Shown: positions 51,668 through 60,805, numbered from the stretch's first letter. The stretch: 64,000 nt of DNA from Desulfosporosinus fructosivorans (GCF_004766045.1 NZ_SPQQ01000015.1:1-64000); one strand, 5' to 3'. Notes: generated by a model from the sequence alone, not told the origin. Translations and numbers: made by a program.

Positions 51668-52840
51668 TTAATAAAGGAGAATAATCTCGTTAGGCAGCTT
51701 CATGTTTTCTCTAATTTCGTGTACTATTTCAGATTGATAAACTCTTGAGGAAACAAGAATAGGTTGTCTCAATGTGGATATTTTAGCCGGAGGTAAGATT
51801 GGAATGTCGTTTAAGTGTTCTCCCTGATAATGGCGGTTAGAGTCAACGAAGGCTATTATCTTAGCCTTTTTTAATCCTCCATCAGAAAGTAACCGCGCTG
51901 TATGGGTACCTGTGCCCCACACAATTATCTCCGTACCAGAGTCTACTATACGACTAATTACTGTTTCAATCTTGTTTGCTTGTTCGTTCGACAAACGAAT
52001 ATACTCATTTAGACAACTCTCGGTTTGAAGATCCTTTCTAATATCCATACATATACCTTCAATCCACAAACTGGAGTATCCAGCGACCTCCGTTTGAGGA
52101 TTACAATTTAACTTGTACTGCATAGAATCCTTACAAGTGAAACCGTGCAAACCCATTAAATTTTCTAGAGAGTCTGGTGAAAAATAATTGATGTGTTCTG
52201 TACTAAATTGCTGAAATGGCCCATCCGTAAAGTCTTTAAACTTCGTAGCATCCGGAACACCGAAATAAATCCTTCCACCTGGATTCAATATTTTTTTACA
52301 TGAATTAATTAAGCTATGGATATTAACAACGTGCTCCAACACCGCCTCAAGTATAACCACATCGAACCTAGATTCAAATTTAACTGAATCCAGGTCCCCA
52401 ATAATTACTTCTACGCCAAACAAGTCCTTAGCAATTTGGGCACATAACGGCGAGGGATCAAGTCCCATGAATTGATCAAAGCCCTTTGATCGAAGAGCAA
52501 GTGCTAGACCACCTGTTGCACACCCGACTTCAAGAATTCTTGCAGATTTGTCCACACCTGCAGTCACAAGAAAGTTTGCAACTAATTCATACCTTTCCGT
52601 ATCAAACGCAGAAGGGCCCAAGTCATTACCCGAATTCTCGTATTTAGAACTTTGCGCATAGTATTTCGTCAATTTATCTTGATCTTCAACAATATTGGCA
52701 TACCCAAAGCCACAATTATGACATACCACTACGGAATATTCTCTGAAAGGGAATATTTTTTCTGACCCAAATAGCTGATGATATAAAAACTTTTTGTTAA
52801 TATCACCACATATTGGGCAGTTACGCTCCTTGTCTTTCAT
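51668..52840 (-). CDS. Zn-binding class I methyltransferase (C-methyltransferase-like)
   Basis: A 390-residue protein in three parts: an N-terminal zinc-binding module with CPICG and CHNCGF (four cysteines), a SAM-binding Rossmann domain (ARILEVGCATGGLALALRSK and LNPGGRIYFGVPDAT), and a C-terminal domain with IIVWGTGTHTARLLSDGG and VDSNRHYQGEHL. This order is that of the sugar C-methyltransferases of antibiotic and polysaccharide pathways, for example those acting on 4-keto-deoxy sugars. Last gene of the leftward block. ATG start with a GGGGGCTG-type upstream. Confidence 0.83.
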   Translation of the reverse strand: MKDKERNCPICGDINKKFLYHQLFGSEKIFPFREYSVVVCHNCGFGYANIVEDQDKLTKYYAQSSKYENSGNDLGPSAFDTERYELVANFLVTAGVDKSARILEVGCATGGLALALRSKGFDQFMGLDPSPLCAQIAKDLFGVEVIIGDLDSVKFESRFDVVILEAVLEHVVNIHSLINSCKKILNPGGRIYFGVPDATKFKDFTDGPFQQFSTEHINYFSPDSLENLMGLHGFTCKDSMQYKLNCNPQTEVAGYSSLWIEGICMDIRKDLQTESCLNEYIRLSNEQANKIETVISRIVDSGTEIIVWGTGTHTARLLSDGGLKKAKIIAFVDSNRHYQGEHLNDIPILPPAKISTLRQPILVSSRVYQSEIVHEIRENMKLPNEIILLY

Positions 52841-52855
52841 TATCTTAACAGCCCC

Positions 52856-54667
52856 CTAAAATACTCTACTTTTGATTATCATATTTTCGGCTAACTCTTC
52901 CCGACTCAGAAATGGCCAAAGATCTTCCAATGGTTTTGATCGCATTGAACCATCGGGAAGGAGCTCTGATACTACCCTAGGAACGACTTGCAGATTAGGG
53001 TTTACCAACACATCGCATATCACAGGTTCATCTCCAGTCAGAATCTCCCTGATCTTTTCTCTCATCCCTTGGTGGGTCACAATTCTAGAGGTTTTTAATC
53101 CGTAAGCAGTTGCCAGGCTAAGCACATCAGGTAACATCAAGCCGCTAGTTTTATCACTCGCTACTAAATTGCCGGAAAAACGTCCCATCTGCATGTTCCG
53201 AATGGAAGCATAACCCTGATTATTTAGAATAAAAAACTTAATGGGCAATTTTCTACTAGCTACAGTCGCTAGTTCTTGAATATTTAACTGAAATCCTCCG
53301 TCCCCATCAACCGAAATCACTCTTTTTTTACCAGCAATACAGCCACCAATGGCTGCAGGAATACCAAATCCCATGGCTCCCAATCCCCCTGTACTAAATA
53401 AACGCTGCTGGCCTTTGACTTTATAGGCTAGCCAAAAAGCATCAAGTCCTGCTCCCGAACTACCCGGTATGATTATCTCATCTTGCCTTAGTTCCTCTGC
53501 CAGTACTTCCGTAAAGTGATAGACATTGACAAAGTCCTTTTCTGCGCGATATTCCGGCATAACAATCGGATATTTCTTCTTCCACTCTTCACAGCGAACC
53601 ATCCACTCCAGTCGGTCTTGGGGAATTAATTTGGAGGACTCTTCTAGAAATGTCTGAATGAACAGTTTAGCGTCAACAACCGCTGCCACTTCGATGTCCG
53701 TCTTTAGTTTTTCTATCTCATGCTGGTCGATATCTACCACGATTTTCTTCGCACCTCTGGCAAAGTCCGTATGATCAAATCCTATCACGGTAGAGTCCAT
53801 CCTAACCCCAATGGCTACCACACAATCGGCGTTCTGGAGAGATAGGTTTGCTCCCCTGGAGGCGATCATCCCAGGTTTGCCAAAATTCAGGCGATGGGCA
53901 TCAGGAAGCAGTTCCGCCGCCATCCAGGTTGTCAGAACAGGCACACCCAGAACTTCAATGAACTTTTGAAAGACCTCTGAAGCACCGGAACGTTGAATCC
54001 CCTGCCCAACTAACACCACAGGCCGCCGCGAGTTGTTAAGGATCTCTATGGCTCTGCTCACACAGTCAAAGACTTGATACCCGGAAGTTCCTTCTTCTAT
54101 TTCTGTTTCTGTTTCCTTGAAGTGAATTAGGTCCTCAGTGTCAATTAATGACCCTTGTACATCAAGGGGTACGTCAAGCCAAACAGGGCCAGGTCTACCA
54201 TGTTTAGCTAGGAATATAGCTTTTTCCAGATGGTATCCGATCAGCTTTGGATCTTCTACTGTGACTGCATACTTGGTAATTGACTTAACCACTGTAACGA
54301 TATCCAATTCCTGAGGACCCAATTGCCGCACTTTGGACTCTCCCTTTAAGTCACTCCTTTTGACCTGCCCAGACAGGATGAGCATAGGCGTTGACTCCAG
54401 CCATCCTCCGGCTACGCCCGTGATGGCGTTAGTTCCACCCGGACCAGTGGTAACTAATACCACACCCAGATTATTCGTTATTCTGGCATAGGCCTCAGCA
54501 GCGATCGAACAGGCCTGCTCATGAAGGAGAGGTATATATTCTAACTGAGTATTTCGTCCCAATGAATCCACTAAGTGCATAGACCCGCCACCAGGCAGTA
54601 GAAAAATGTGTTTAACACCTTGCGCAGCGACAAAATTCATTATATAGTCCGATAGTTTAATCTCCAC
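52856..54667 (-). CDS. Thiamine-pyrophosphate enzyme (acetolactate-synthase-like)
   Basis: A 603-residue enzyme of the acetolactate synthase/YerE type. The catalytic Glu50 is in LLHEQACSIAAEAYAR, LVTTGPGGTNAITGVAGGW follows, the central FAD/structural domain has PVVLVGQGIQRSG, and the TPP motif VDGDGGFQLNIQELATVA-SRKLPIKFFILNN lies near residue 440. GTG start with AGGTGGGG upstream. Within a sugar locus this resembles YerE, which adds a two-carbon branch to a CDP-4-keto-3,6-dideoxy sugar in yersiniose synthesis. A true acetolactate synthase is an alternative, but no ilvN-like subunit is adjacent. Confidence 0.88.
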   Translation of the reverse strand: MEIKLSDYIMNFVAAQGVKHIFLLPGGGSMHLVDSLGRNTQLEYIPLLHEQACSIAAEAYARITNNLGVVLVTTGPGGTNAITGVAGGWLESTPMLILSGQVKRSDLKGESKVRQLGPQELDIVTVVKSITKYAVTVEDPKLIGYHLEKAIFLAKHGRPGPVWLDVPLDVQGSLIDTEDLIHFKETETEIEEGTSGYQVFDCVSRAIEILNNSRRPVVLVGQGIQRSGASEVFQKFIEVLGVPVLTTWMAAELLPDAHRLNFGKPGMIASRGANLSLQNADCVVAIGVRMDSTVIGFDHTDFARGAKKIVVDIDQHEIEKLKTDIEVAAVVDAKLFIQTFLEESSKLIPQDRLEWMVRCEEWKKKYPIVMPEYRAEKDFVNVYHFTEVLAEELRQDEIIIPGSSGAGLDAFWLAYKVKGQQRLFSTGGLGAMGFGIPAAIGGCIAGKKRVISVDGDGGFQLNIQELATVASRKLPIKFFILNNQGYASIRNMQMGRFSGNLVASDKTSGLMLPDVLSLATAYGLKTSRIVTHQGMREKIREILTGDEPVICDVLVNPNLQVVPRVVSELLPDGSMRSKPLEDLWPFLSREELAENMIIKSRVF

Positions 54668-54695
54668 AGTTTCACCCCACCTAACACTTCACAAT

Positions 54696-55187
54696 TCAAC
54701 CATTTTTCTCCCTAGCTAAGTCTACGACCTCCGCTAGCACTCCGTCCCCCCCCTTGCAGACAGTAATATAATCAGCTGCGGTTTTAGCTTGATTTGACCC
54801 ATTAGCAGGTGCCACTCCGAAACCAGCCCAGGCAATAGCCGGCGCATCTCTATCACTATCTCCAATATAACAAACCTCTGCAGAATCTAATCCCAACACT
54901 GAACAAATAGTCCGTAGAGCAACCAACTTATCCTTTGCCCCTCTACTCACTTGAGTTATGTTAAACCGTTTAGCTATTACGTCCACCATCCCGTTGTCTT
55001 CACCGGTTATTAACGCAAATTCTAACCCCAATTTTTTCCCGATAGCAATGGCATCTAAATCACGAAAGTAGATCCGTTTCTGTTCATGCCCATTTGAGTC
55101 GATTATTGCGTGTCCATCTGTTAATACTCCGTCGACATCAGTGGCTATAAGCTTAAGCCTATTAAGGATACCTTTTGTCACCAACAT
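54696..55187 (-). CDS. KdsC-like HAD phosphatase
   Basis: A 163-residue haloacid-dehalogenase phosphatase without a cap domain, as in the KDO-8-phosphate phosphatase family. The nucleophile is Asp17 in ATDVDGVLTDG, ALITGEDNGM is motif II and CYIGDSDRDAPAI holds motif IV. ATG with CGGAGGG six bases upstream; it overlaps the end of the upstream SDR by 10 nt. It would dephosphorylate the 8- or 9-phosphate product of the NeuB-like enzyme in the same operon. Confidence 0.9.
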   Translation of the reverse strand: MLVTKGILNRLKLIATDVDGVLTDGHAIIDSNGHEQKRIYFRDLDAIAIGKKLGLEFALITGEDNGMVDVIAKRFNITQVSRGAKDKLVALRTICSVLGLDSAEVCYIGDSDRDAPAIAWAGFGVAPANGSNQAKTAADYITVCKGGDGVLAEVVDLAREKNG

Positions 55188-56014
55188 GTTCGCCCTCCGT
55201 CAATGACTAAAGACGCCCCAGTCATATAGGAAGAGGCCTCAGAACACAAAAAGACTACAGCTGCTTTATATTCGTCGGGTTTGGCCATCCTCTGAAAGGG
55301 GATCAAGTTCGTTAATTTTATAACAAACTTCTCATCTTGATTTGCATATACGCCCCCAGGCACTAGAGCATTGGATCTTACCCCTTTATCCGCCCAATAG
55401 GTGGCCAGATAACGCGTCAACCCAATAATGCCGGATTTGACGACTGAATAGGTGATAGGTTTAGTTGGCTGAAGCTCAGGGGGAGTTTCTTCTTCCTTGT
55501 ATATCCTCTGATCTGGGGCAATTAAGGCCAGATCGGAGGCGATATTCAAAATTACCCCTTGCCCTTGTTGGGCTAAATAGGATCCGATAATTTGACTACA
55601 TAAAAAAGAACCAGTTAGCCCCACTGCGATATCCTGATTCCATATGCCTAAAGGAAACGATTCAAATCGCCTTGATTCTAAGCCATCGGCTAACTTAGCA
55701 TAGTGAGGATTATTAGCTGCATTGTTAATCAAAATATCAACCCTACCAAACTCTTGTAAGGTCTGATTTAACAGCCCTGCTACCGACTCCGAATTGGTGA
55801 TATCAGTTTGAACGCCAATAGCTCTAGATGACTTTTCAGCTATAAGTTTAGCGGCTGCCGTTCTCGCCATCTCCCCATTGATATCCGCCAGTACGCAATA
55901 AGCCCCAGCTTCCATGAGCGCCTCAGCATGTTTTATCCCCAACAATCCAGCCCCACCGGTAATCACAGCAACTTTTCCAGAAAGATCAAATAATCGCTCT
56001 AATTCTCTCCTCAT
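55178..56014 (-). CDS. SDR-family oxidoreductase (PtmA-like)
   Basis: A 278-residue classical SDR. VITGGAGLLGIKHAEALMEA is the cofactor loop, ILINNAANNP has the NNA core, and YSVVKSGIIGLTRYLATYWA gives YxxxK. VPGGVYANQDEKFV is the substrate-lid segment. ATG at 56014 (MRRELE) with CAGGAGG six bases upstream; the frame extends 11 codons to an unconvincing start. The sequence resembles oxidoreductases of flagellin-glycan loci such as PtmA. It overlaps the phosphatase gene. Confidence 0.85.
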   Translation of the reverse strand: MRRELERLFDLSGKVAVITGGAGLLGIKHAEALMEAGAYCVLADINGEMARTAAAKLIAEKSSRAIGVQTDITNSESVAGLLNQTLQEFGRVDILINNAANNPHYAKLADGLESRRFESFPLGIWNQDIAVGLTGSFLCSQIIGSYLAQQGQGVILNIASDLALIAPDQRIYKEEETPPELQPTKPITYSVVKSGIIGLTRYLATYWADKGVRSNALVPGGVYANQDEKFVIKLTNLIPFQRMAKPDEYKAAVVFLCSEASSYMTGASLVIDGGRTCW

Positions 56015-56028
56015 ATCTTCCTCCTGAG

Positions 56029-57066
56029 TCAATTTAGAGTAATACATTCACCAGTAACCATCGATTCTTTAGCTGCTAGGGCAATTTTTAAGCTAATAGC
56101 ACCATCTTCAACTGAAATAAAAGATTTTGACCGATTCTCGATACACGTAAGAAATTCAGAAATCTCCTTTAAAAACATTTCATTACGCACAAAATCATCG
56201 AATACCGTCTTCCTTAGCAAATCACCATTCCTTGAGTACATATATAAAGAATTTCCTATCAAATCGACGACAATCTTACCTTCATCCCCTATAATCTTGC
56301 AACCACGAGATGCTGGTTTTTGGATAAAATCAGCATGAATGTGAATAGGAATAACCTGGCCTTCAGAAGCGCACTCCAACATCATACTTGCCACGTCTTC
56401 TACATCAATGGCTAGCTTACTTAACTTCCCTCCTAGGGCAAAAACTCGGCGTGGGGCACCAAATAGCCAATACAAATAATCTATTTCATGAATTTGACTA
56501 AGGATCACTCCCCCACCTTGATCACTCCTTGACGCATACATCTGACGGTAATCCTCATAAGGATGCCATCCGGGTAAAAATTCCCCAACTTCTGCGTTAA
56601 CGGCTAGGATTCTCCCCACCGCTTTCTCTGACAATAGCTGGTGTAGAAGTTGGAGGCATGGATGAAACCGATTTTGAAAACCTACATAACAGACGATCTT
56701 GCGGTCTGCAACGGTTTGGATTAGCTCTGTAACATTTTCGTAAGAATGTGACAAAGGCTTCTCAATAAATAAGTCACAACCGACTTTAGCTGCTGCTAAG
56801 GCCACTTTCATATGCTCACTAGTAGGATTCGTCACGAAAACAATATCAGGTTTCTCGTCTAATGCTTGGTCCAAATCTGAATAAACCGTAATATTAAATT
56901 CTTGTTCTAAGTTTATTCCTTCATTAACTGTCATCTGATCCGTAACGGTTAGATTTAAGCCTTGTACGCGATAAGCCGAAAAACTTACTTTGCTTCCTAA
57001 AATACTCTTCAGATTGCGCATGTGGCGCTGACCAATCCCGCCCAGCCCTACCATCAACACTTTCAT
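56029..57066 (-). CDS. Gfo/Idh/MocA-family oxidoreductase
   Basis: A 345-residue sugar oxidoreductase with an N-terminal NAD fold (LMVGLGGIGQRHMRNLKS), the conserved EKPL segment (CDLFIEKPLSHSY) and HEIDYLYWLFGAP in the catalytic C-terminal domain. The stop of the upstream gene lies 14 nt before the start. In NulO- and UDP-aminosugar-type pathways this family oxidises or reduces C2/C3/C4 positions of a sugar or sugar nucleotide. Exact substrate unknown. Confidence 0.88.
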   Translation of the reverse strand: MKVLMVGLGGIGQRHMRNLKSILGSKVSFSAYRVQGLNLTVTDQMTVNEGINLEQEFNITVYSDLDQALDEKPDIVFVTNPTSEHMKVALAAAKVGCDLFIEKPLSHSYENVTELIQTVADRKIVCYVGFQNRFHPCLQLLHQLLSEKAVGRILAVNAEVGEFLPGWHPYEDYRQMYASRSDQGGGVILSQIHEIDYLYWLFGAPRRVFALGGKLSKLAIDVEDVASMMLECASEGQVIPIHIHADFIQKPASRGCKIIGDEGKIVVDLIGNSLYMYSRNGDLLRKTVFDDFVRNEMFLKEISEFLTCIENRSKSFISVEDGAISLKIALAAKESMVTGECITLN

Positions 57067-57080
57067 TCTGTTATCACATC

Positions 57081-57899
57081 CTATGCCATCAGGGTATTGA
57101 CAAATTTCAAACTTTGCTTAGCAGCTTCTATCTGATCTTCCTCAAAATAGTGCTGTAAAATAAATCCGCCCCTGAATCCTTGCTTTTTCAGAAAGGGAAT
57201 TCCCTCCAGAAAATTAGCGTCTCCTGTACCGATGGGTACACTCTCTCCACCCTTTTTTCGGTCCTTAATATGAACCCCAACTAAGACTTCTTTCAAAATT
57301 TCCATATCTTCACGCATGTTGAAACCACAGTAAGCAGTATTACCAGCATCATAGTAGGCTCCAATATAGTCGCTATTAAAAGACCGTATTAAATTGAAGT
57401 ATTCTTGCCCCGGCAACTCCGTCTCTAATCCAAGTTTCACATTAAATTCTTTTGCTTGTTGAACACATTCACCCAAAGCTAATACTAAACAATCCCTATC
57501 TTCAATAGATCGAATTTCACTAACTTCCAGTACCGGAATAAGGATAGCTTTAATGCCAATTTTAGAAGCCTTTTCGATTAATTCCTGTAAAATTTCTATA
57601 CTTGCTCTCCGCTCTTGATCTGGGACTCTAAAGAAAGGATGATCCATGAAATAATCAGCACAAAGAGTCTGCACCGAAACACCCGTTTGTTTAACTAAAG
57701 AAGCAATTTTAGCGCGTCCTTCAAGGCTCCAAACTGGATTTTCTTGGTATTTTTCAGACTCAAACAACCACTCGATAGAATCCAGTTTACATTCTTTTGC
57801 TAACCAAAATTCTTGTTCCCATGAAGCCCACGGAAATGCTTGTAAACGCGGAAAGGGTCGCGGCGACAAACGACCCTGCATAATCCCAATAAAGCTCAT
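57081..57899 (-). CDS. TIM-barrel sugar phosphate isomerase/epimerase
   Basis: A 272-residue AP endonuclease 2-type barrel. GIMQGRLSPRPFPRLQAFPW at the N-terminus and DSIEWLFESE, TLCADYF, LETELPGQ, YYDAGNTAY and GVHIKDRKKGGESVPIGTGD carry the metal-ligand acidic and histidine residues expected in xylose-isomerase-like enzymes (UlaE/hydroxypyruvate-isomerase type). ATG with GAGGGGA upstream. In the block it most likely isomerises a sugar or a sugar phosphate intermediate. It lies directly between the oxidoreductase and the FkbM gene. Confidence 0.82.
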   Translation of the reverse strand: MSFIGIMQGRLSPRPFPRLQAFPWASWEQEFWLAKECKLDSIEWLFESEKYQENPVWSLEGRAKIASLVKQTGVSVQTLCADYFMDHPFFRVPDQERRASIEILQELIEKASKIGIKAILIPVLEVSEIRSIEDRDCLVLALGECVQQAKEFNVKLGLETELPGQEYFNLIRSFNSDYIGAYYDAGNTAYCGFNMREDMEILKEVLVGVHIKDRKKGGESVPIGTGDANFLEGIPFLKKQGFRGGFILQHYFEEDQIEAAKQSLKFVNTLMA

Positions 57900-57924
57900 T
57901 TAGTTCCCCTCATTTTTCTCTAAA

Positions 57925-59112
57925 TTAGCTCTTTTTAACAACTCTGTCTTTAGGAATTGCATAACAAACCAAATCCCAACACTCATCAAGATGAGGTCTT
58001 AAAAAGAAACTATAATCATTATAGAGTCTCTTCATTGCCAATGGGATTCTCCAAATATCACTTTGTTTGTGATAAGCACTTACTGCTAAGATAGGGTGAT
58101 CCTTGGCAATTGTCTTGCTCAATCCTTCAATAGCACTTAACTCCGAACCTTCAATATCCATTTTAACGAACGTCGTTGTGAGCCCTTCAAGAATGTCGTC
58201 TAGACGGACACATTCTACCTTTACTGTACCAGAATCACTAACCTTAGCGTCCGTCTGTCCCGTGGCCTGAAAGAAAACATGGCCATTATAATTCGAAACG
58301 GCATAAGGATAAGCTTTAATCTTCTTACGGATTTCCGGCTTCAATGAATCAAGAAAATTATTGAGAGTTTCATAATTTTGCGGATCCGGTTCCATGGCGA
58401 TCAATGCTTGGAAATCATTTCCCCTTCTTTGCAGAAATGACTTGATGGTATCCCCATCAAATGCCCCACAATCTATAAATGCTTCGTTTTCATTAAGCTT
58501 AAACAAGTCATCAACAAAATACTGTTCATCGGGAACAGGATCGCTTAGAAGGCTCCAATCAGCAAGAAATCTCCATTTGATCTGATTCAGGTATTCGCCT
58601 CGGGAAAAATCATCTTCCCATAAACTAAAAGCCTCCAATATCTCGCTTTTTTCCAATAGCATCTTGTGAGGAAGATCAATACAAAAATACGGTAAAAAAG
58701 CCTCTGGGTATTTCCAGAATAAAAAAGAGAAAGGAACAACCGTCACACAACCGAGTTCTGACAGTTGGGATACCACCTTGGCCATTCGATGTCCCACTTT
58801 AGTCGCTCCCCAAATGCAGATTACAAATGAAGCAACTTGCCCATATTTCTTTGCCGCCATATCTGGGGGAAATACTTGGAGTCCTTCGATTTCAGTACCC
58901 CACATACCCGGATTATTATCGGCAAAGCCCAAAGGTTCAATTCCATGACTGCGCAAACCCTTTAATACTTTTCGGCCCAAACCTCCACTCCCAAATAGAA
59001 TAATGGATCGCCCACAGCGTTCAGTAAGTCTGTCAAACTCTTTCGTTTCACGTTCCAATACTTCCTGAACCGATTCACTTAGTATTAACTCCAATTTCTC
59101 TTTACTTACCAT
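57925..59112 (-). CDS. FkbM-family methyltransferase with N-terminal Rossmann-like domain
   Basis: A 395-residue protein. The N-terminal half has IILFGSGGLGRKVLKGLRSH and PLGFADNNPGMWGTEIEGLQ, a nucleotide-sugar-like Rossmann module. The C-terminal FkbM methyltransferase domain has AFIDCGAFDGDTIKSFLQRR, MEPDPQNYETLNNFL and FVKMDIEGSELSAIEGLS. ATG with AAAAAGGAGC upstream. Typically a sugar O-methyltransferase. The fusion of the two domains is known in glycan loci. Confidence 0.88.
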   Translation of the reverse strand: MVSKEKLELILSESVQEVLERETKEFDRLTERCGRSIILFGSGGLGRKVLKGLRSHGIEPLGFADNNPGMWGTEIEGLQVFPPDMAAKKYGQVASFVICIWGATKVGHRMAKVVSQLSELGCVTVVPFSFLFWKYPEAFLPYFCIDLPHKMLLEKSEILEAFSLWEDDFSRGEYLNQIKWRFLADWSLLSDPVPDEQYFVDDLFKLNENEAFIDCGAFDGDTIKSFLQRRGNDFQALIAMEPDPQNYETLNNFLDSLKPEIRKKIKAYPYAVSNYNGHVFFQATGQTDAKVSDSGTVKVECVRLDDILEGLTTTFVKMDIEGSELSAIEGLSKTIAKDHPILAVSAYHKQSDIWRIPLAMKRLYNDYSFFLRPHLDECWDLVCYAIPKDRVVKKS

Positions 59113-59348
59113 AATCCTGCTCCTTTTTGGCTTATCGATTTGCTAGGTTTCTCAAGATTGTTTCATAGTGCTGCCCTCAAAAAGGATTCTTGTTTGAATC
59201 TTATTAACTTCAGAACTATTTATTCTTGCGTTTCCCAGACAATTTTACCCACTATAGTTGTGGAAAACCAAAGCTGACTGTCAGCCTATATCACGTCACC
59301 AGCCACCTTTGGGGAAATTCCATTCTAAATATTCAACTAAAATAGTTC

Positions 59349-59930
59349 TTAGGTGCTGCCAAAAAGGCTATCCTCAAGCAAAGCGCAGATAATATGAATG
59401 ATCATGATATGGGCTTCTTGAATTCTAGGCGTATCTGAAGACGGAATAAGCAATGTGATTTCGCATTGCGACGCTATCGTACCCCCGCTACCTCCGAGCA
59501 AGCCGACAGTTGCTGCCCCCTTATCTCTGGCTGTGGCTAAGCCTCGATATACATTTGCCGAGTTACCACTGGTACTGATACCGATAACGACGTCACCTGG
59601 GGCGACAACCGCCTCGACCTGGCGCTCGAATACCTTTTCATAGTTATAATCATTTGCAATAGCCGTCAGGATCGAGGTATTGGTCGTCAAAGCCAGTGCA
59701 AATAAGGCAGGCCTCTCCATTAAGAAGCGACTAACTAATTCAGCCGCAAAATGCTGGGCATCTGCCGCGCTGCCACCGTTACCGAAGATAACAATTTTCT
59801 TGCCGGCAAGATAGGCCTTGTAGATCAAATGCACTGCCTTCCCGATTTGTTGGATTAATACTCCATCTAGAACGATAGCCCGTTTACAGTCGATACTCTG
59901 TTCAATTAAACTTCTGATTTTATCGTCCAT
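59349..59930 (-). CDS. gmhA: SIS-domain sugar isomerase (GmhA-like)
   Basis: A 193-residue isomerase of the sedoheptulose-7-phosphate type. VIFGNGGSAADAQHFAAEL is the GmhA signature with zinc-ligand His and Glu, and IQEAHIMIIHIICALLE has Gln and two His near the C-terminus. LGGSGGTIAS is the second phosphate-binding loop. ATG at 59930 was chosen for AAAGGG six bases upstream; the frame opens five codons earlier with an ATG overlapping the upstream stop (ATGA). Next to the NeuB-like gene. It would provide a heptulose or ADP-heptose-type precursor. Confidence 0.85.
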   Translation of the reverse strand: MDDKIRSLIEQSIDCKRAIVLDGVLIQQIGKAVHLIYKAYLAGKKIVIFGNGGSAADAQHFAAELVSRFLMERPALFALALTTNTSILTAIANDYNYEKVFERQVEAVVAPGDVVIGISTSGNSANVYRGLATARDKGAATVGLLGGSGGTIASQCEITLLIPSSDTPRIQEAHIMIIHIICALLEDSLFGST

Positions 59931-59941
59931 GGCTTTCCCTT

Positions 59942-60805
59942 TCATTTACGCCGCAGCTTGGCTTTGACAGGTTCTTCAACTTTTAAACAATCTTTTTCCG
60001 GTGACCCTAAGGCCTGCTCGACCAGCAGTACATCCCGTACCAATTTGTTAATGCCATTTGGTTCTAGAGATGCAGCCTGATCGGAACCCCACATAGCCCG
60101 GTCCAGGGTGATGTGTCGTTCAAGAATGCAGGCCCCCATGGCTGCAGCCACCACTGACGAGGCAATCCCAGTTTCGTGACCGGAATAACCAACGGGAACG
60201 TTATACCGCCTTTTTAGAGTCTCTATCACTCGCAAGTTTAAATCTGAGTATTTAGCCGGGTAGGTGCTCACCGTATGCATCAGTACCAAGTCCTCGGTCC
60301 CAAGTATCTCAACCGCATGATCAACTTCCTCTAATGAACTCATCCCGGTTGACAAGATAATCGGTTTGCCTGTAGATCTGGTATACTTTAGCAACGCATC
60401 ATCCGTTAATGATGCTGAGGCGATTTTGTAACATGGAACGTTAAACTGAGCGATAAAATCTACGGACAGTTCATCCCAGCAGGAAGCGAACCAAGAAATG
60501 CCGATGGTACGGCAGTACTCGTCAATCGTTGCATATTCTGTCTGGCCAAATTCCAGGCCCCGCTTAAGGTCACCATTTGTCAAGCCAAACGGATTTTCTC
60601 GTGGCTTGGCCAATTCTTCTGGAGAATAGACAACGTCTACTGTCCGTTTTTGAAATTTAACCGCTTTGCATCCAGCGGCAGCTGCTACGTTAATTAATTG
60701 TTTGGCAATCTCAACGCTGCCGTTATGATTTATACCAATTTCGGCAATGAAATAATACGGGTGCCCGTCACCAACGGGTTTGCCGTCGATCTGAACTGAT
60801 TTCAT
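59942..60805 (-). CDS. NeuB-like nonulosonic/keto-deoxy acid synthase without SAF domain
   Basis: A TIM-barrel enzyme of 287 residues that condenses phosphoenolpyruvate with a sugar. FIAEIGINHNGSVEIAKQLI is the family opening; AVKFQKRTVD, KIASASLTDDALLKYTRSTG, ILSTGMSSLEEVD, THTVSTYP-type HTVSTYPAKYSDLNL, VGYSGHETGIASSVVAAAMG and ERHITLDRAMWGSDQAASLE complete the NeuB barrel with metal-ligand histidines. The protein ends at PVKAKLRRK, where the C-terminal antifreeze-like SAF domain normally begins, so this domain is missing. Overlap by 4 nt with the downstream SIS gene. ATG with GGAGG. Confidence 0.92.
   Translation of the reverse strand: MKSVQIDGKPVGDGHPYYFIAEIGINHNGSVEIAKQLINVAAAAGCKAVKFQKRTVDVVYSPEELAKPRENPFGLTNGDLKRGLEFGQTEYATIDEYCRTIGISWFASCWDELSVDFIAQFNVPCYKIASASLTDDALLKYTRSTGKPIILSTGMSSLEEVDHAVEILGTEDLVLMHTVSTYPAKYSDLNLRVIETLKRRYNVPVGYSGHETGIASSVVAAAMGACILERHITLDRAMWGSDQAASLEPNGINKLVRDVLLVEQALGSPEKDCLKVEEPVKAKLRRK

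Noticed and set aside
52856..54667. Simple assignment as acetolactate synthase of branched-chain amino acid synthesis
   Set aside because: The enzyme lies in a sugar operon and no regulatory IlvN-type subunit or ilvC/ilvD gene is near; kept as an ALS-like TPP enzyme.
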